NCBI GenBank assembly: GCA_016930995.1
Contig: JAFGFQ010000056.1
Span: 1 to 12,223 of the forward strand
Origin: Thermoplasmatota archaeon
Lineage (GTDB): Archaea; Thermoplasmatota; E2; DHVEG-1
Length of the DNA stretch: 12,223 nt
Direction of reading: 5' to 3'
Both the position numbers and the translations under genes were made by a program. This document shows positions 1-7,506 of this stretch, in pieces. Below the pieces are notes generated by a model. It saw only the letters and a list, made by a program, of their open reading frames with translations. It was not told the origin of the DNA and did not search any database. Every line of letters begins with the position of its first letter. The first letter of the stretch is position 1.

Positions 1-747
1 CTCTTCTTTACGTTTATTGCTGCTTTCTGTTGTTGTCTTCTCACAGTGTATTTCTTTCCCACCGTGCTTCCGATCTTATTTCTTCTACTGGCTCTGCTGT
101 TCGGCGGGATCTACGATGTCTATGGCAAGCAGATCCCTGGCTCCGATTTCATCCTTGGCCTGAGTTTCTTTTTCATTTGTTTGATGGGAGCAAGTACGGT
201 TTCTGAGCGCTTCACCACCGTGACATACCTCGTCTGCTGTCTCTATTTCATCCACATCGTGTTTAACAATGCCGTGGAAGGTGGGCTTAAAGACATCGAC
301 CATGATACTGTTGCGGGTGCAAAGACACTGGCGAGCCGCCTGGGGGTACACATCCAGGACCAAAGGCTGCGGATCACACCATCATTCGCGGTGTTTTCTG
401 TGGTCATCAAGGGTATTTTTTTCTCATTGATCATAGTCCTCTTGGTTCAACCTGAGACACGGCCATCTCTCTCTATAGAGAATATAGTTCAGATCATCCT
501 CATCGTCCTTTTTGTTGGTGCAATCAGTCTGACTATGTTCAGATTCCTTTCAGCCTCGATTTTTAGTAGGGTACGATTACGACGGTTATTTAGTGTCCAT
601 GAAATTTCCTCTTATTTTCTGCTTGTGCTCTCTCTTTTTCCACTCATCGGCCTACATCTGACACTGTTACTCCTACTCAGCCCGTTTTTCTGGTTCCTCG
701 TCTTTAATGTCGTTCTTTACGGGAATCTTCTGCAGCCACAAGTCTAA
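1..747 (+). CDS. UbiA-family prenyltransferase, C-terminal part (5' end outside window)
   Basis: This is an integral membrane prenyltransferase of the UbiA superfamily, which moves an isoprenoid chain from a prenyl diphosphate onto an aromatic or glycerol-phosphate acceptor in lipid or quinone synthesis. The frame is open from base 1, and the GTG at 46 reads best as an internal valine, so the N-terminal half with the first Asp-rich motif lies outside. Visible are several hydrophobic helices and the segment GGLKDIDHDTVAGAKTLASR (bases 280-339). Its Asp residues at 292-306, followed by a G-K-T-L stretch, match the second Asp motif, which binds Mg-diphosphate. A further set of hydrophobic helices follows up to the stop. 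The acceptor cannot be told from this half: archaeal members include geranylgeranylglyceryl-phosphate prenyltransferases and quinone or heme enzymes. The family call is fairly firm; the substrate is unknown. Confidence 0.75.
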   Translation, partial: LFFTFIAAFCCCLLTVYFFPTVLPILFLLLALLFGGIYDVYGKQIPGSDFILGLSFFFICLMGASTVSERFTTVTYLVCCLYFIHIVFNNAVEGGLKDIDHDTVAGAKTLASRLGVHIQDQRLRITPSFAVFSVVIKGIFFSLIIVLLVQPETRPSLSIENIVQIILIVLFVGAISLTMFRFLSASIFSRVRLRRLFSVHEISSYFLLVLSLFPLIGLHLTLLLLLSPFFWFLVFNVVLYGNLLQPQV

Positions 748-920
748 CGTAACTAGAAGTATTCACAGATGAAAAACTAGCCTGTATCATCGATGTCATC
801 ATATCACGATTTTTCCAGCTATTATGGTTTATTACCGCACCCCCGGGTCTTCTTTGTCATGCGTGGTATCACACTCCGGGTTATTGCTATCATCATAGTT
901 TTAGAGAAAGTTGCAGCGTA

Positions 921-936
921 AAACTTAAAAGAATTT
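921..936 (+). promoter_or_regulatory. Candidate archaeal TATA box for the PKD/TSP3 gene
   Basis: The A/T-rich element aaacttaaaagaa, and the nearby tttatgaaatat at about 936-947, lie 35-50 bases before the ATG at 972. That distance fits an archaeal promoter with a short leader. The 748-971 gap otherwise shows no convincing gene on either strand. Confidence 0.35.
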
Positions 937-971
937 ATGAAATATAACGAATAATCTTGTGAAGTTTTCCT

Positions 972-2084
972 ATGAAGATAAACCTGAAAAACAAATACCA
1001 CATCATTCTCATCCTTGCAGTGAGTGTGGTCTGCTTTATGTCTGCCATGGTCTTTCTCAGTCCTCAAACCAATAAACCCGCAGGCCTGGACGCCGATAAG
1101 GATACCATTGTAGATTCAAAGGATAATTGTCCTACGGTTCCAAATTCTGATCAATCAGACATCGACGGGGATGGCATCGGTGATGTCTGTGACACCTGCA
1201 CTGATACTGACGGAGATGGGTATGGGGATCCAGGGTACTCGCAGAGCACATGTCCGGAGGACAACTGTCCAGACACTCCTAATGCTGACCAGACTGATAC
1301 TGATAACGATTTGATTGGTGATGCCTGTGACTCATGTCCAAACGATCCGTTGAATGATGAGGATGTTGATGGGATTTGTGGTGGGGTCGATAATTGCCCT
1401 AATGTGTATAACCCGACTCAGGATGATACCGATGGTGACGGTATCGGTGATGTATGCGAACAGTCACCTGAGGTGGATTTTTCATATGTCCCGAGAGAGC
1501 CCCTCGATGGTGAAACCATCCGGTTTTCCGATACCACGCGAATAGGGGGCGGTGCGTTGCAACACTGGCGATGGAGTTTTGGTGATAACAGTTCATCAAC
1601 GGAGCAGCATCCTTTCCACCAGTACACCCGTGCAGGGGAATTCCACGTGCATCTCAATGTCACGGATGGTAACGGGAAGGCGGGTATGATTACAAAAACC
1701 ATCATTGTCCTCCACAACGATCCCCCCGATGAGCCAATGATCATTGGACCACGGTTGGGAATAGCTGATGTAAACTACAGCTATCAGATAAAAGCGACAG
1801 ACCCTGATGGGAACAAGATCTATTATGAGATAGACTGGGGGGATTTTACTGGAGAAGAAATCCTTGGGCCATTTAACTCTGGGTCTGAAGTGCAGGTCAA
1901 TCATAGGTGGAAAAATGCAGGACGTTATGCCATCCAGGTATATACACGCGATTCTCATCACAGTCGCAGTAACAGAACAACGAGGGTTGTACGCATACAG
2001 GATCTGTATTTTTTTCATCCTTTTTTTATGACATTTTTTGAACATAATCACAGGATTATCTTTTTCAAGATTCTGTTTATGTGA
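972..2084 (+). CDS. Secreted or membrane-anchored protein with thrombospondin type 3 repeats and PKD-like domains
   Basis: This is a probable cell-surface protein. Residues 9-29 are a hydrophobic signal or anchor helix after a Lys-rich start. Residues about 40-163 carry four to five thrombospondin-type-3 repeats (DGDGIGDVCD, DGDGYGDP, DNDLIGDACD, DGDGIGDVCE) with paired cysteines, a family known to bind calcium. Residues about 167-247 form a PKD domain with the hallmark WSFGD at 201-205. Residues about 250-342 form a second Ig-like domain (TDPDGN, IDWGDFTGE, HRWKNAGRY) of a type common in archaeal surface proteins. The tail from 343 is rich in Phe and His and is encoded by several T-runs. It may be a hydrophobic end anchor or translated terminator sequence. 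Sequons such as NSS, NVT, NYS and NRT suggest N-glycosylation. The start has no strong ribosome binding site. The precise role is unknown; adhesion or surface display is likely. Confidence 0.8.
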   Translation: MKINLKNKYHIILILAVSVVCFMSAMVFLSPQTNKPAGLDADKDTIVDSKDNCPTVPNSDQSDIDGDGIGDVCDTCTDTDGDGYGDPGYSQSTCPEDNCPDTPNADQTDTDNDLIGDACDSCPNDPLNDEDVDGICGGVDNCPNVYNPTQDDTDGDGIGDVCEQSPEVDFSYVPREPLDGETIRFSDTTRIGGGALQHWRWSFGDNSSSTEQHPFHQYTRAGEFHVHLNVTDGNGKAGMITKTIIVLHNDPPDEPMIIGPRLGIADVNYSYQIKATDPDGNKIYYEIDWGDFTGEEILGPFNSGSEVQVNHRWKNAGRYAIQVYTRDSHHSRSNRTTRVVRIQDLYFFHPFFMTFFEHNHRIIFFKILFM

Positions 2085-2103
2085 TTGTGTTTTCTCGTTT
2101 TTT
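2009..2103 (+). terminator. Oligo-T tracts at and after the end of the PKD/TSP3 gene
   Basis: Runs of 7, 7, 6 and 6 T residues occur at 2009-2015, 2021-2027, 2034-2039 and 2098-2103. Archaeal RNA polymerase terminates at such T-tracts without needing a hairpin. The first three lie inside the last 25 codons, which is unusual. Confidence 0.45.
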
Positions 2104-2165
2104 ATCGTCTTGTGTTTGTTGAAATTCGTGAATAATGACTCTGTGCTCTGTTTCTCGCAGCAATA

Positions 2166-2181
2166 AGAAAAACTTATATAT
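2166..2181 (+). promoter_or_regulatory. TATA-box promoter for the small RHH-like gene
   Basis: The element gaaaaacttatatat resembles a purine-rich BRE followed by a TATA box. Transcription would start near 2200, giving a leader of about 30 bases to the ATG at 2234. The whole 2165-2220 stretch is A/T only or nearly so, so the exact box is uncertain. Confidence 0.5.
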
Positions 2182-2233
2182 TCGTTAATTAATATTATAA
2201 ATACAAAATATAATTATACTACGAAGTGATAGC

Positions 2234-2365
2234 ATGCCAAAGATCTCGATCACCATCTCTGATTACACCTACTGGAAACTACTCGGTTCAGGAGAAAGCG
2301 TTTCCCACATTATCCAAAAAGCATTGAAAAACTATTGGAAAGAAAACCAAACCCAGAAAAAATAA
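2234..2365 (+). CDS. 43-residue ribbon-helix-helix-like protein, candidate regulator
   Basis: The protein starts MPKISITISDYTYWKL, an alternating strand of the kind that opens MetJ/Arc/CopG ribbon-helix-helix DNA-binding proteins. A short helix, a turn (GSGESVS) and a second helix (HIIQKALKNYWKEN) then complete the strand-helix-helix plan at the usual family length of about 45 residues. The GxS-x-S/H-I-I turn before helix 2 is typical. Such proteins dimerise and insert the strand into the DNA major groove. AGTGAT at 2225-2230 provides a short ribosome binding site. The gene has its own TATA element and a T-run behind it, and sits directly upstream of the pilus-like operon. Regulating that operon is therefore plausible but unproven. 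The family call rests on pattern only; a short antitoxin is possible, but no partner toxin gene is seen. Confidence 0.65.
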   Translation: MPKISITISDYTYWKLLGSGESVSHIIQKALKNYWKENQTQKK

Positions 2366-2385
2366 ACCATCACTAAGTTCACACA

Positions 2386-2394
2386 TTTTTTTTT
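2386..2394 (+). terminator. Nine-T terminator after the RHH-like gene
   Basis: A run of nine T residues 20 bases after the stop is a strong archaeal-type termination signal. It separates this small gene from the ATPase operon. Confidence 0.6.
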
Positions 2395-2447
2395 AAAGAA
2401 AAATAAATTGGAACCAATCGAAAGTATTTTATGATGTAATTCTTTTT

Positions 2448-2460
2448 TCCTTATAATACA
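2448..2460 (+). promoter_or_regulatory. TATA-box promoter of the pilus-like operon
   Basis: The element ccttataataca is a good TATA box. A start about 25 bases on (near 2480) would leave a leader of roughly 33 bases that includes the strong ribosome binding site aaggaga at 2496-2502, ten bases before the ATG at 2513. No other promoter this clear is seen before 7400. Confidence 0.55.
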
Positions 2461-2512
2461 TAACGTATCAATAACAGAACAATTTAAAAAGTGGTAAGGA
2501 GAGAATTGTAAA

Positions 2513-4246
2513 ATGCAGCAGAAAAGAAACCAGAAAAGGAAAAATAAACTGATAAAGACAATCTCGAACATCCCCTTAGCCACCCACGTCATAACCATGC
2601 AAGCGACCTTCCCTAAAATAAAAATAAACTTGCATCCCAATGAAAACAAAACACAGAAACATAATGAAAAATTCAAAGAAAAACAACAGATACAATACAA
2701 GGAAATCGTCAAACAAATCGACACCAACCAGACCACTTTTAAAAAAACACGGCCATCGAACACATCCCTTATCGAGGAAAAAAAAGGATATGGATGGATG
2801 GGACTTGGATCACGACAGATCCTCTATGACAACGACAAGAAAGAATACCTATATCATGTCATCGAACCATCTCTTATCGAAAAACAAGAGCAAACAAAAG
2901 ACAAACTCATAATATTGTTTAAAAAATACGCTGATGTTGACGTCTACGAAGGTGATACTGCACAAAAATGGGGTATCCTTGAAAAAGCATTAGAAAAAAT
3001 CCTTCATGATAAACAAATCAAACTTGATTCAATAGAAAAAAACATTATTTTTTATTATATCATGCGTGAGTTCGTGGGGTACGGACGTATTGACATCCTC
3101 ATGCATGACCCAGAAATCGAGGATATCTCCTGCGACGGCCACGGGATTCCAATTTTCGTTGTCCATAAACAGTACGAATCCATTAAGACAAACATCGTGT
3201 ATAAAGACGCTGATGAACTTGACAGCTTCGTCGTCAAGCTCTCCCAGATGTGTGGGAAACAAATCTCCGTTTTCGAACCGGTCGTCGACGGGAAACTCGC
3301 GGACGGATCACGTCTCCAAACTACCCTCGGTCGCACAATCACCATGCTGTCGACATTCACCATAAGAAGATTCAGAGAAGACCCACTTACCCCCATCGAC
3401 CTGCTGAACAACAACACCATTTCCCTAGATCTCGCCGCCTATTTCTGGCTCACCATAGAGAAAGGATGCAACATTCTTTTCTGCGGGGGAACAGCCAGTG
3501 GAAAAACCACCATGCTGAACGCCTTGTCCCTGTTCGTGCCCCCTGCCTATAAAATCGTCTCCATTGAAGATACCAGAGAAATCAACCTTCCTCATGAGAA
3601 CTGGATTGCGGGGACCACTCGGTCAGGATTCACCTCAACAGATATACTCAAGACCACCAGAGACATCGACATGTTTGACCTCATCAGGGTCGCGTTACGA
3701 CAACGACCACGGGTCATCATCGTCGGAGAAGTCAGAGGAAAAGAAGCCTACTCCTTATTCCAAGCCATGACGACCGGACATCTTTCCTATTCCACTGTAC
3801 ACGCAAGTGATATGCACTCGCTCATCCAACGACTCGAGAACCCTCCCATCTCTCTCCCTCGCGCTCTCTTAACCTCCCTTGACACGATTGTCTTTCTTAA
3901 TTCAGTTATCGTGAAAGGAAACCCAGTCCGCCGCATCACCAACGTCACAGAGATCATCGAACTTGACGCAGGGACAAATCGGCTGGTCACCATGTCGCCC
4001 TTCGAATGGGTTGGGGGTTCTGAGGACCGATTCCAAAACAACGGTTCCAGCAGACTCCTTTACAAAATTAGGTTGGAGAACGGATGGACCGACGCAGAAC
4101 TGCATCAGGAACTGCAAAACCGCATGGACGTGCTTGAATGGATGAAAAAGCAGAACCTCCGGTCATACACCGATGTCGGAAAAATCGTCGGGACCTATAT
4201 GAAAGACCCAGATACTATTTTGAAAAACATCAAAAGGGAACCCTGA
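2513..4246 (+). CDS. Type II/IV secretion (pilus assembly) ATPase, FlaI/TadA/VirB11-like
   Basis: This cytoplasmic hexameric ATPase powers assembly of type IV pilus-like filaments or secretion. The catalytic domain shows Walker A GGTASGKTT at residues 325-333, an Asp-box-like IEDTRE at 351-356, Walker B VIIVGEVRG at 401-409 and the His-box MTTGH...STVHA at 419-431, all intact. Residues about 170-310 form the N-terminal domain of the family (REFVGYGRIDILMHDPEIED, DGSRLQ, FTIRRF). Residues 1-95 are an extra Lys/Asn/Gln-rich hydrophilic stretch. At 577 residues it is at the long end for archaeal members. The start was chosen because aaggaga precedes it by ten bases and a TATA box lies at about 2450; ATG 2798 (residue 96) is the alternative. 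The stop shares a base with the next gene's start, so the two are very probably translated together. Confidence 0.93.
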   Translation: MQQKRNQKRKNKLIKTISNIPLATHVITMQATFPKIKINLHPNENKTQKHNEKFKEKQQIQYKEIVKQIDTNQTTFKKTRPSNTSLIEEKKGYGWMGLGSRQILYDNDKKEYLYHVIEPSLIEKQEQTKDKLIILFKKYADVDVYEGDTAQKWGILEKALEKILHDKQIKLDSIEKNIIFYYIMREFVGYGRIDILMHDPEIEDISCDGHGIPIFVVHKQYESIKTNIVYKDADELDSFVVKLSQMCGKQISVFEPVVDGKLADGSRLQTTLGRTITMLSTFTIRRFREDPLTPIDLLNNNTISLDLAAYFWLTIEKGCNILFCGGTASGKTTMLNALSLFVPPAYKIVSIEDTREINLPHENWIAGTTRSGFTSTDILKTTRDIDMFDLIRVALRQRPRVIIVGEVRGKEAYSLFQAMTTGHLSYSTVHASDMHSLIQRLENPPISLPRALLTSLDTIVFLNSVIVKGNPVRRITNVTEIIELDAGTNRLVTMSPFEWVGGSEDRFQNNGSSRLLYKIRLENGWTDAELHQELQNRMDVLEWMKKQNLRSYTDVGKIVGTYMKDPDTILKNIKREP

Positions 4247-6009
4247 TGAGACTGAAAAAATATTCAGATGTTTCACAAAAACTCTTCAAAAAAACATACG
4301 AGAAAATAACTGAAGAAATCCAGATGGAACGAAACCTCCAGCTGGAAAAAGCAGGAATCCATCTTGATTATAAGGAATACTACACAATCACCCTCTTAAG
4401 TCTAATCATCGGCTGTGTATTTTCTTTAGTAGTTCCACTCCTCCTCTACTTGCTTCTTCCCTCGATGATAACCTTGCTTCTCATCCTTTTAATCCCTGGT
4501 CTGGTGGAAGGGAGTATCGGGCTTTTCTTCCTTTATTACCCAGGATATCGAATCAAAAGAAGAGCGTACCATATCGATCTGTTTTTACCCTACGCTATCA
4601 ACTTCATTAACTCCATGGCAGTCGCAGGAATCTCCCCCTCAGAGATTTTCACCACCCTTGCCCAGATTGACTTGTATGGAGAGTTGCAGACGGAAATCAA
4701 AAAAATCGCCAAAGAAATCAACATCATGAACGTTGATAGTATCACAGCCCTGAAACATGCTATCGAGATTTCACCCTCTCGGAAATTCCAAGAGTTCCTG
4801 CAGGGTATCATCGGGACCATCCAGTCAGGTAGCGAGCTGCACCTCTACCTACAGAACTCTGTGACAAAACTCATGGAGGACGATTTCATCGATAGGAAAA
4901 AAGACCTTGACCTCCTTGGAGTCATCGCAGAGATTTTTGTAACAACTGCTATCGCTTTCCCTATCTTCTTAGTCATCATCCTAACGGTGTTTGGGTTCTT
5001 TGGTGGCTCATCGACAAATTCGATTATCATCTTGAACATCTTCTCTCTTTTTATGATGCCTCTTATCTACGCGGGGTTTTATTTCCTCATCAGATCAACT
5101 AGTCTTGAGGACCTCAATAGGATTTATTCAAAAAAGGATATGACGTTCCGAGAGTACCTCAAAGAAAACGAAACACCTCTTATGATTCTGCTACTCTGCT
5201 TCCTCATCGTCATCATCACCTATGTCGGGTTAACCATTCTGGATCATCTGGCATACATCAGTTTTACGTTTTATCCACAGATGGACTTCCTCTTCTTAGC
5301 CATTTTATTGCTCATCGGACCCGTTGGTGTCTATAATTATTTTGAGGCACAAAAAAAGAAACAGATCCAATATCGATTGCCGAATTTTCTCACCGAAGTA
5401 AGCGATGCACTCTCCACGGGTGCAACAATCTTTGATTCTATCAAAGTCGCCTCAAAATCACACTACGGACGTCTTTCCGCAGAAATCAAGAAGATGAAAT
5501 CACAACTCTCTTGGGATATCGCGGTAAAAGAAATCCTCATCGATTTCGCTGACCGGATGAAATCAGCGATCATCCATCGAATCGTTATCAGCCTGAACAA
5601 AGGATTGGTCATGGGTGGGAACACACCGAAAATCTTCCGGGCAGCAGCCATTGAAGTCGGCCAAGTCAACCGACTGGAAAACCAACGGAAGGCGACCATG
5701 TCGATTTATACAGTTGTCATCCTGGTCTGTTTCTTTGTGTTCCTGGCAATCATTATCATTATGAATCTGACCATCTTCAAATCCTTCTTCGATCTGCAAG
5801 GAAAACAAGTCGGACGTATGGCCGGGGTCGTATTCTCCTCAGTCGACCGCATGGAGCTGAAATATTCATTATACTCATTTGTGTTTGTTCAAAGCATCGG
5901 GGCCGGCATTCTAAGCGGTTTTATGATGGATGGAAAGATATCCTCTGGAATCCGCTATAGCTGCATCCTTGGAATCATCTCCTTTATCATCTTTAAATTA
6001 ACATTCTAA
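4246..6009 (+). CDS. TadC/FlaJ-like pilus platform membrane protein with two T2SSF domains
   Basis: This polytopic inner platform of the pilus machine is the partner on which the ATPase acts. It has 587 residues and about nine hydrophobic helices (roughly 46-68, 72-97, 225-253, 261-283, 311-333, 346-364, 486-512, 540-560 and 569-586). Two cytoplasmic type II secretion F domains are visible. The first, at about 109-224, has FLPYAINFINSMAVAGISP. The second, at about 377-485, has LPNFLTEVSDALSTGATIFD and later NKGLVMGGNTPKIF. This duplicated form is usual in archaeal pilus loci. An in-frame ATG lies 108 bases earlier inside the ATPase, but the ATG at 4246 overlaps the ATPase TGA, follows the purine-rich aaaaggga, and removes 36 charged residues that do not look like the family. 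The gene therefore starts at 4246. Confidence 0.9.
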   Translation: MRLKKYSDVSQKLFKKTYEKITEEIQMERNLQLEKAGIHLDYKEYYTITLLSLIIGCVFSLVVPLLLYLLLPSMITLLLILLIPGLVEGSIGLFFLYYPGYRIKRRAYHIDLFLPYAINFINSMAVAGISPSEIFTTLAQIDLYGELQTEIKKIAKEINIMNVDSITALKHAIEISPSRKFQEFLQGIIGTIQSGSELHLYLQNSVTKLMEDDFIDRKKDLDLLGVIAEIFVTTAIAFPIFLVIILTVFGFFGGSSTNSIIILNIFSLFMMPLIYAGFYFLIRSTSLEDLNRIYSKKDMTFREYLKENETPLMILLLCFLIVIITYVGLTILDHLAYISFTFYPQMDFLFLAILLLIGPVGVYNYFEAQKKKQIQYRLPNFLTEVSDALSTGATIFDSIKVASKSHYGRLSAEIKKMKSQLSWDIAVKEILIDFADRMKSAIIHRIVISLNKGLVMGGNTPKIFRAAAIEVGQVNRLENQRKATMSIYTVVILVCFFVFLAIIIIMNLTIFKSFFDLQGKQVGRMAGVVFSSVDRMELKYSLYSFVFVQSIGAGILSGFMMDGKISSGIRYSCILGIISFIIFKLTF

Positions 6010-6028
6010 CCAACACGAAGGAAAACCC

Positions 6029-6487
6029 ATGAAACGGAAATCCAATCACGCAGTATCAGAGGTCCTTGCGACCGTCTTGCTCTTAGGTATCACCATCGCC
6101 TTATTTGGGTTCTTGAATTTTATTGTATTTTCCTTTTCCTTTGAACCTGCCGCTCCCTCAGTTAATCTAATAGGATCAATTACTGAATACCAATCAACGA
6201 GCACTATCACCATCGAACATAACGGTGGGGAATCTTTAGATGGAGCCACAGAGATCATCATGACAATCGGATCCGTGGCATATAAAGAAACATTACAAGA
6301 CATTCTTGATGGAACTGCACAGTGGACGTTTCTTGCCTTAAACGATGACAAAAACCCTGGCACATGGGATTTCGGGGAAACTGTCGAATTCAGTCCAGAA
6401 GCCGACTTAGCAGACACTTACATTCAAACCTCAGTGCGAGACCCATCATCTAACACACTGATCTTATCCGTCATACTCCAACAGTAA
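6029..6487 (+). CDS. Archaeal type IV pilin, candidate main filament subunit
   Basis: The 152-residue protein begins with a class III signal: a short basic leader (MKRKSNHA), then VSEVLATVLLLGITIALFGF, the hydrophobic spine of archaeal pilins of the type IV pilin/DUF1628 kind. Cleavage by a PibD/EppA-type prepilin peptidase is expected at about A8/V9, and no such peptidase is encoded in the window. The head (about 40-152) looks beta-rich and contains GGESLDGATEIIMTIG (66-81), TWDFGE (112-117) and a SSNTLILSVILQ end. The same three blocks recur in the head of the giant pilin at 7507. It lies 19 bases after the platform gene, with aagga as ribosome binding site, so it belongs to the same operon. 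As the simplest pilin here it is the likely major subunit; that role is inferred. Confidence 0.87.
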   Translation: MKRKSNHAVSEVLATVLLLGITIALFGFLNFIVFSFSFEPAAPSVNLIGSITEYQSTSTITIEHNGGESLDGATEIIMTIGSVAYKETLQDILDGTAQWTFLALNDDKNPGTWDFGETVEFSPEADLADTYIQTSVRDPSSNTLILSVILQQ

Positions 6488-6517
6488 ATCCTCAAAATAC
6501 GAAATAAAGAAAGCAAG

Positions 6518-6525
6518 AGAGGAGA
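6518..6525 (+). promoter_or_regulatory. Strong ribosome binding site of the second pilin-like gene
   Basis: The sequence agaggagat lies eight bases before the ATG at 6534, a near-complete match to the archaeal 16S 3' end. It fixes the start of this gene. Confidence 0.7.
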
Positions 6526-6533
6526 TCAATAAA

Positions 6534-7391
6534 ATGAAAAAACGGAAAATAACAACAGCAGATTCTGCAGTCGTTGGTGTCGTCACTGCTGTACTACTCA
6601 TCGGTCTGATTGTTGCGGTCGTCTCACTGGTTCAAACAATGTACGTCCCAAAGATTATGGAACAGCGAGAAGCTGAACACATGGATAAAGTCTCAGAGCA
6701 GTTCACCTATCTTACCTCAGTCATCGATGGTCAGGCTGCGGACCAATCAAAGAACCTTCCCGTAGCAACCTCGATTACTCTAGGCAGCAAAGAACTCCCA
6801 TACATGCTTTCAATAAAAGCCTTCGGTACATTAGAAATCCTGGACAGTTCACGTCAGATAGAAATCACGGTAGCAAATGGGTCTGAATATTCCTACCCGA
6901 TCGGCGTGATTACCTATTCCTCGATAAACGGCTATTTCCTTGATCAATCCTATACGTACGAGGCTGGGGCGATGATCGTGAGTCAATCACAGGGGAACCT
7001 TATGATGGTCCGACCGAATGTCTTCATAAAGTACGATCAGACACACAACATTCTGAATCTTTCCTTCAACATCGTCAATATTTCCAGCGTCGGTCAAAAG
7101 ACGATTGCCTCGGGGTTTGGCACATACCCGATACAAACCGAGTTTTATCAGGTAGCATATAATGACACGTTCACAGACGTCAGAAACTTCACGATTAGGA
7201 CTCCTCTTTCGAACGCATGGTTTATGTATATGGATTCAATGCTGAAAACCCGTCTTGATGAAAATGACTACGACCTGACAGACACCGGCTATGGGTTAAT
7301 TTTTGATAATTTTCCTTCTCTGACGGTGAATGTCTTCTTAACCATGGTTGATATTCATGCCCAGGTTGGGCCGGGTTGGGTCGAACAATAA
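6534..7391 (+). CDS. Second pilin-like protein (minor pilin or pseudopilin) with class III signal
   Basis: This 285-residue protein has a basic N-terminus (MKKRKITTADSA) followed by VVGVVTAVLLIGLIVAVVSL, a class III-like signal and spine helix (about 12-35). An amphipathic, charged helix follows (about 38-64, MEQREAEHMDKVSEQF). This layout is common in archaeal pilin-like proteins of the DUF7289 kind, a family recalled from memory. The remaining 220 residues look beta-rich and carry sequons (NGS, NLS, NIS, NDT, NFT). The helix lacks the AVSEV block of the neighbouring pilin, so processing by the same peptidase is less sure. It follows the small pilin by 46 bases with its own strong ribosome binding site, and there is no obvious promoter between them. 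A minor or tip subunit, or a filament-priming pseudopilin, is the best guess. Confidence 0.75.
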   Translation: MKKRKITTADSAVVGVVTAVLLIGLIVAVVSLVQTMYVPKIMEQREAEHMDKVSEQFTYLTSVIDGQAADQSKNLPVATSITLGSKELPYMLSIKAFGTLEILDSSRQIEITVANGSEYSYPIGVITYSSINGYFLDQSYTYEAGAMIVSQSQGNLMMVRPNVFIKYDQTHNILNLSFNIVNISSVGQKTIASGFGTYPIQTEFYQVAYNDTFTDVRNFTIRTPLSNAWFMYMDSMLKTRLDENDYDLTDTGYGLIFDNFPSLTVNVFLTMVDIHAQVGPGWVEQ

Positions 7392-7428
7392 GGGTAAAAT
7401 TTGGGGGAAGTATCGACTATTTTTGAAC

Positions 7429-7443
7429 AATAAATTATAAATA
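7429..7443 (+). promoter_or_regulatory. TATA-box promoter of the giant pilin gene
   Basis: The element aataaattataaata is a good TATA box 64-78 bases before the ATG at 7507. A second A/T box (cttttataataat, about 7459-7471) could give a shorter leader. Ribosome binding would use gaagggga at 7491-7499. The 115-base gap suggests transcription apart from the pilin operon. Confidence 0.5.
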
Positions 7444-7506
7444 GTCTTAAAATCACCTTCTTTTATAATAATTTACAATAAATATTTCATCGAAGGGGAT
7501 GAACCT

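Noticed and set aside
822..1067. 81-codon minus-strand frame
   Set aside because: It overlaps the promoter and signal peptide of the PKD/TSP3 gene, has a His/Lys-rich sequence with no recognisable pattern, and lacks a ribosome binding site.
1596..2051. 151-codon minus-strand frame
   Set aside because: It is the antisense of the PKD and Ig-like domains, whose motifs are clear on the plus strand.
2332..2763. 143-codon minus-strand frame rich in Phe and Cys
   Set aside because: It is the antisense of the Lys-rich N-terminus of the secretion ATPase; lysine codons read backwards give Phe and Leu, which mimics a membrane protein.
4138..4245. 36-codon N-terminal extension of the platform protein
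   Set aside because: It lies wholly inside the ATPase gene in another frame, is highly charged and has no family resemblance; ATG 4246 overlapping the ATPase stop is the better start.
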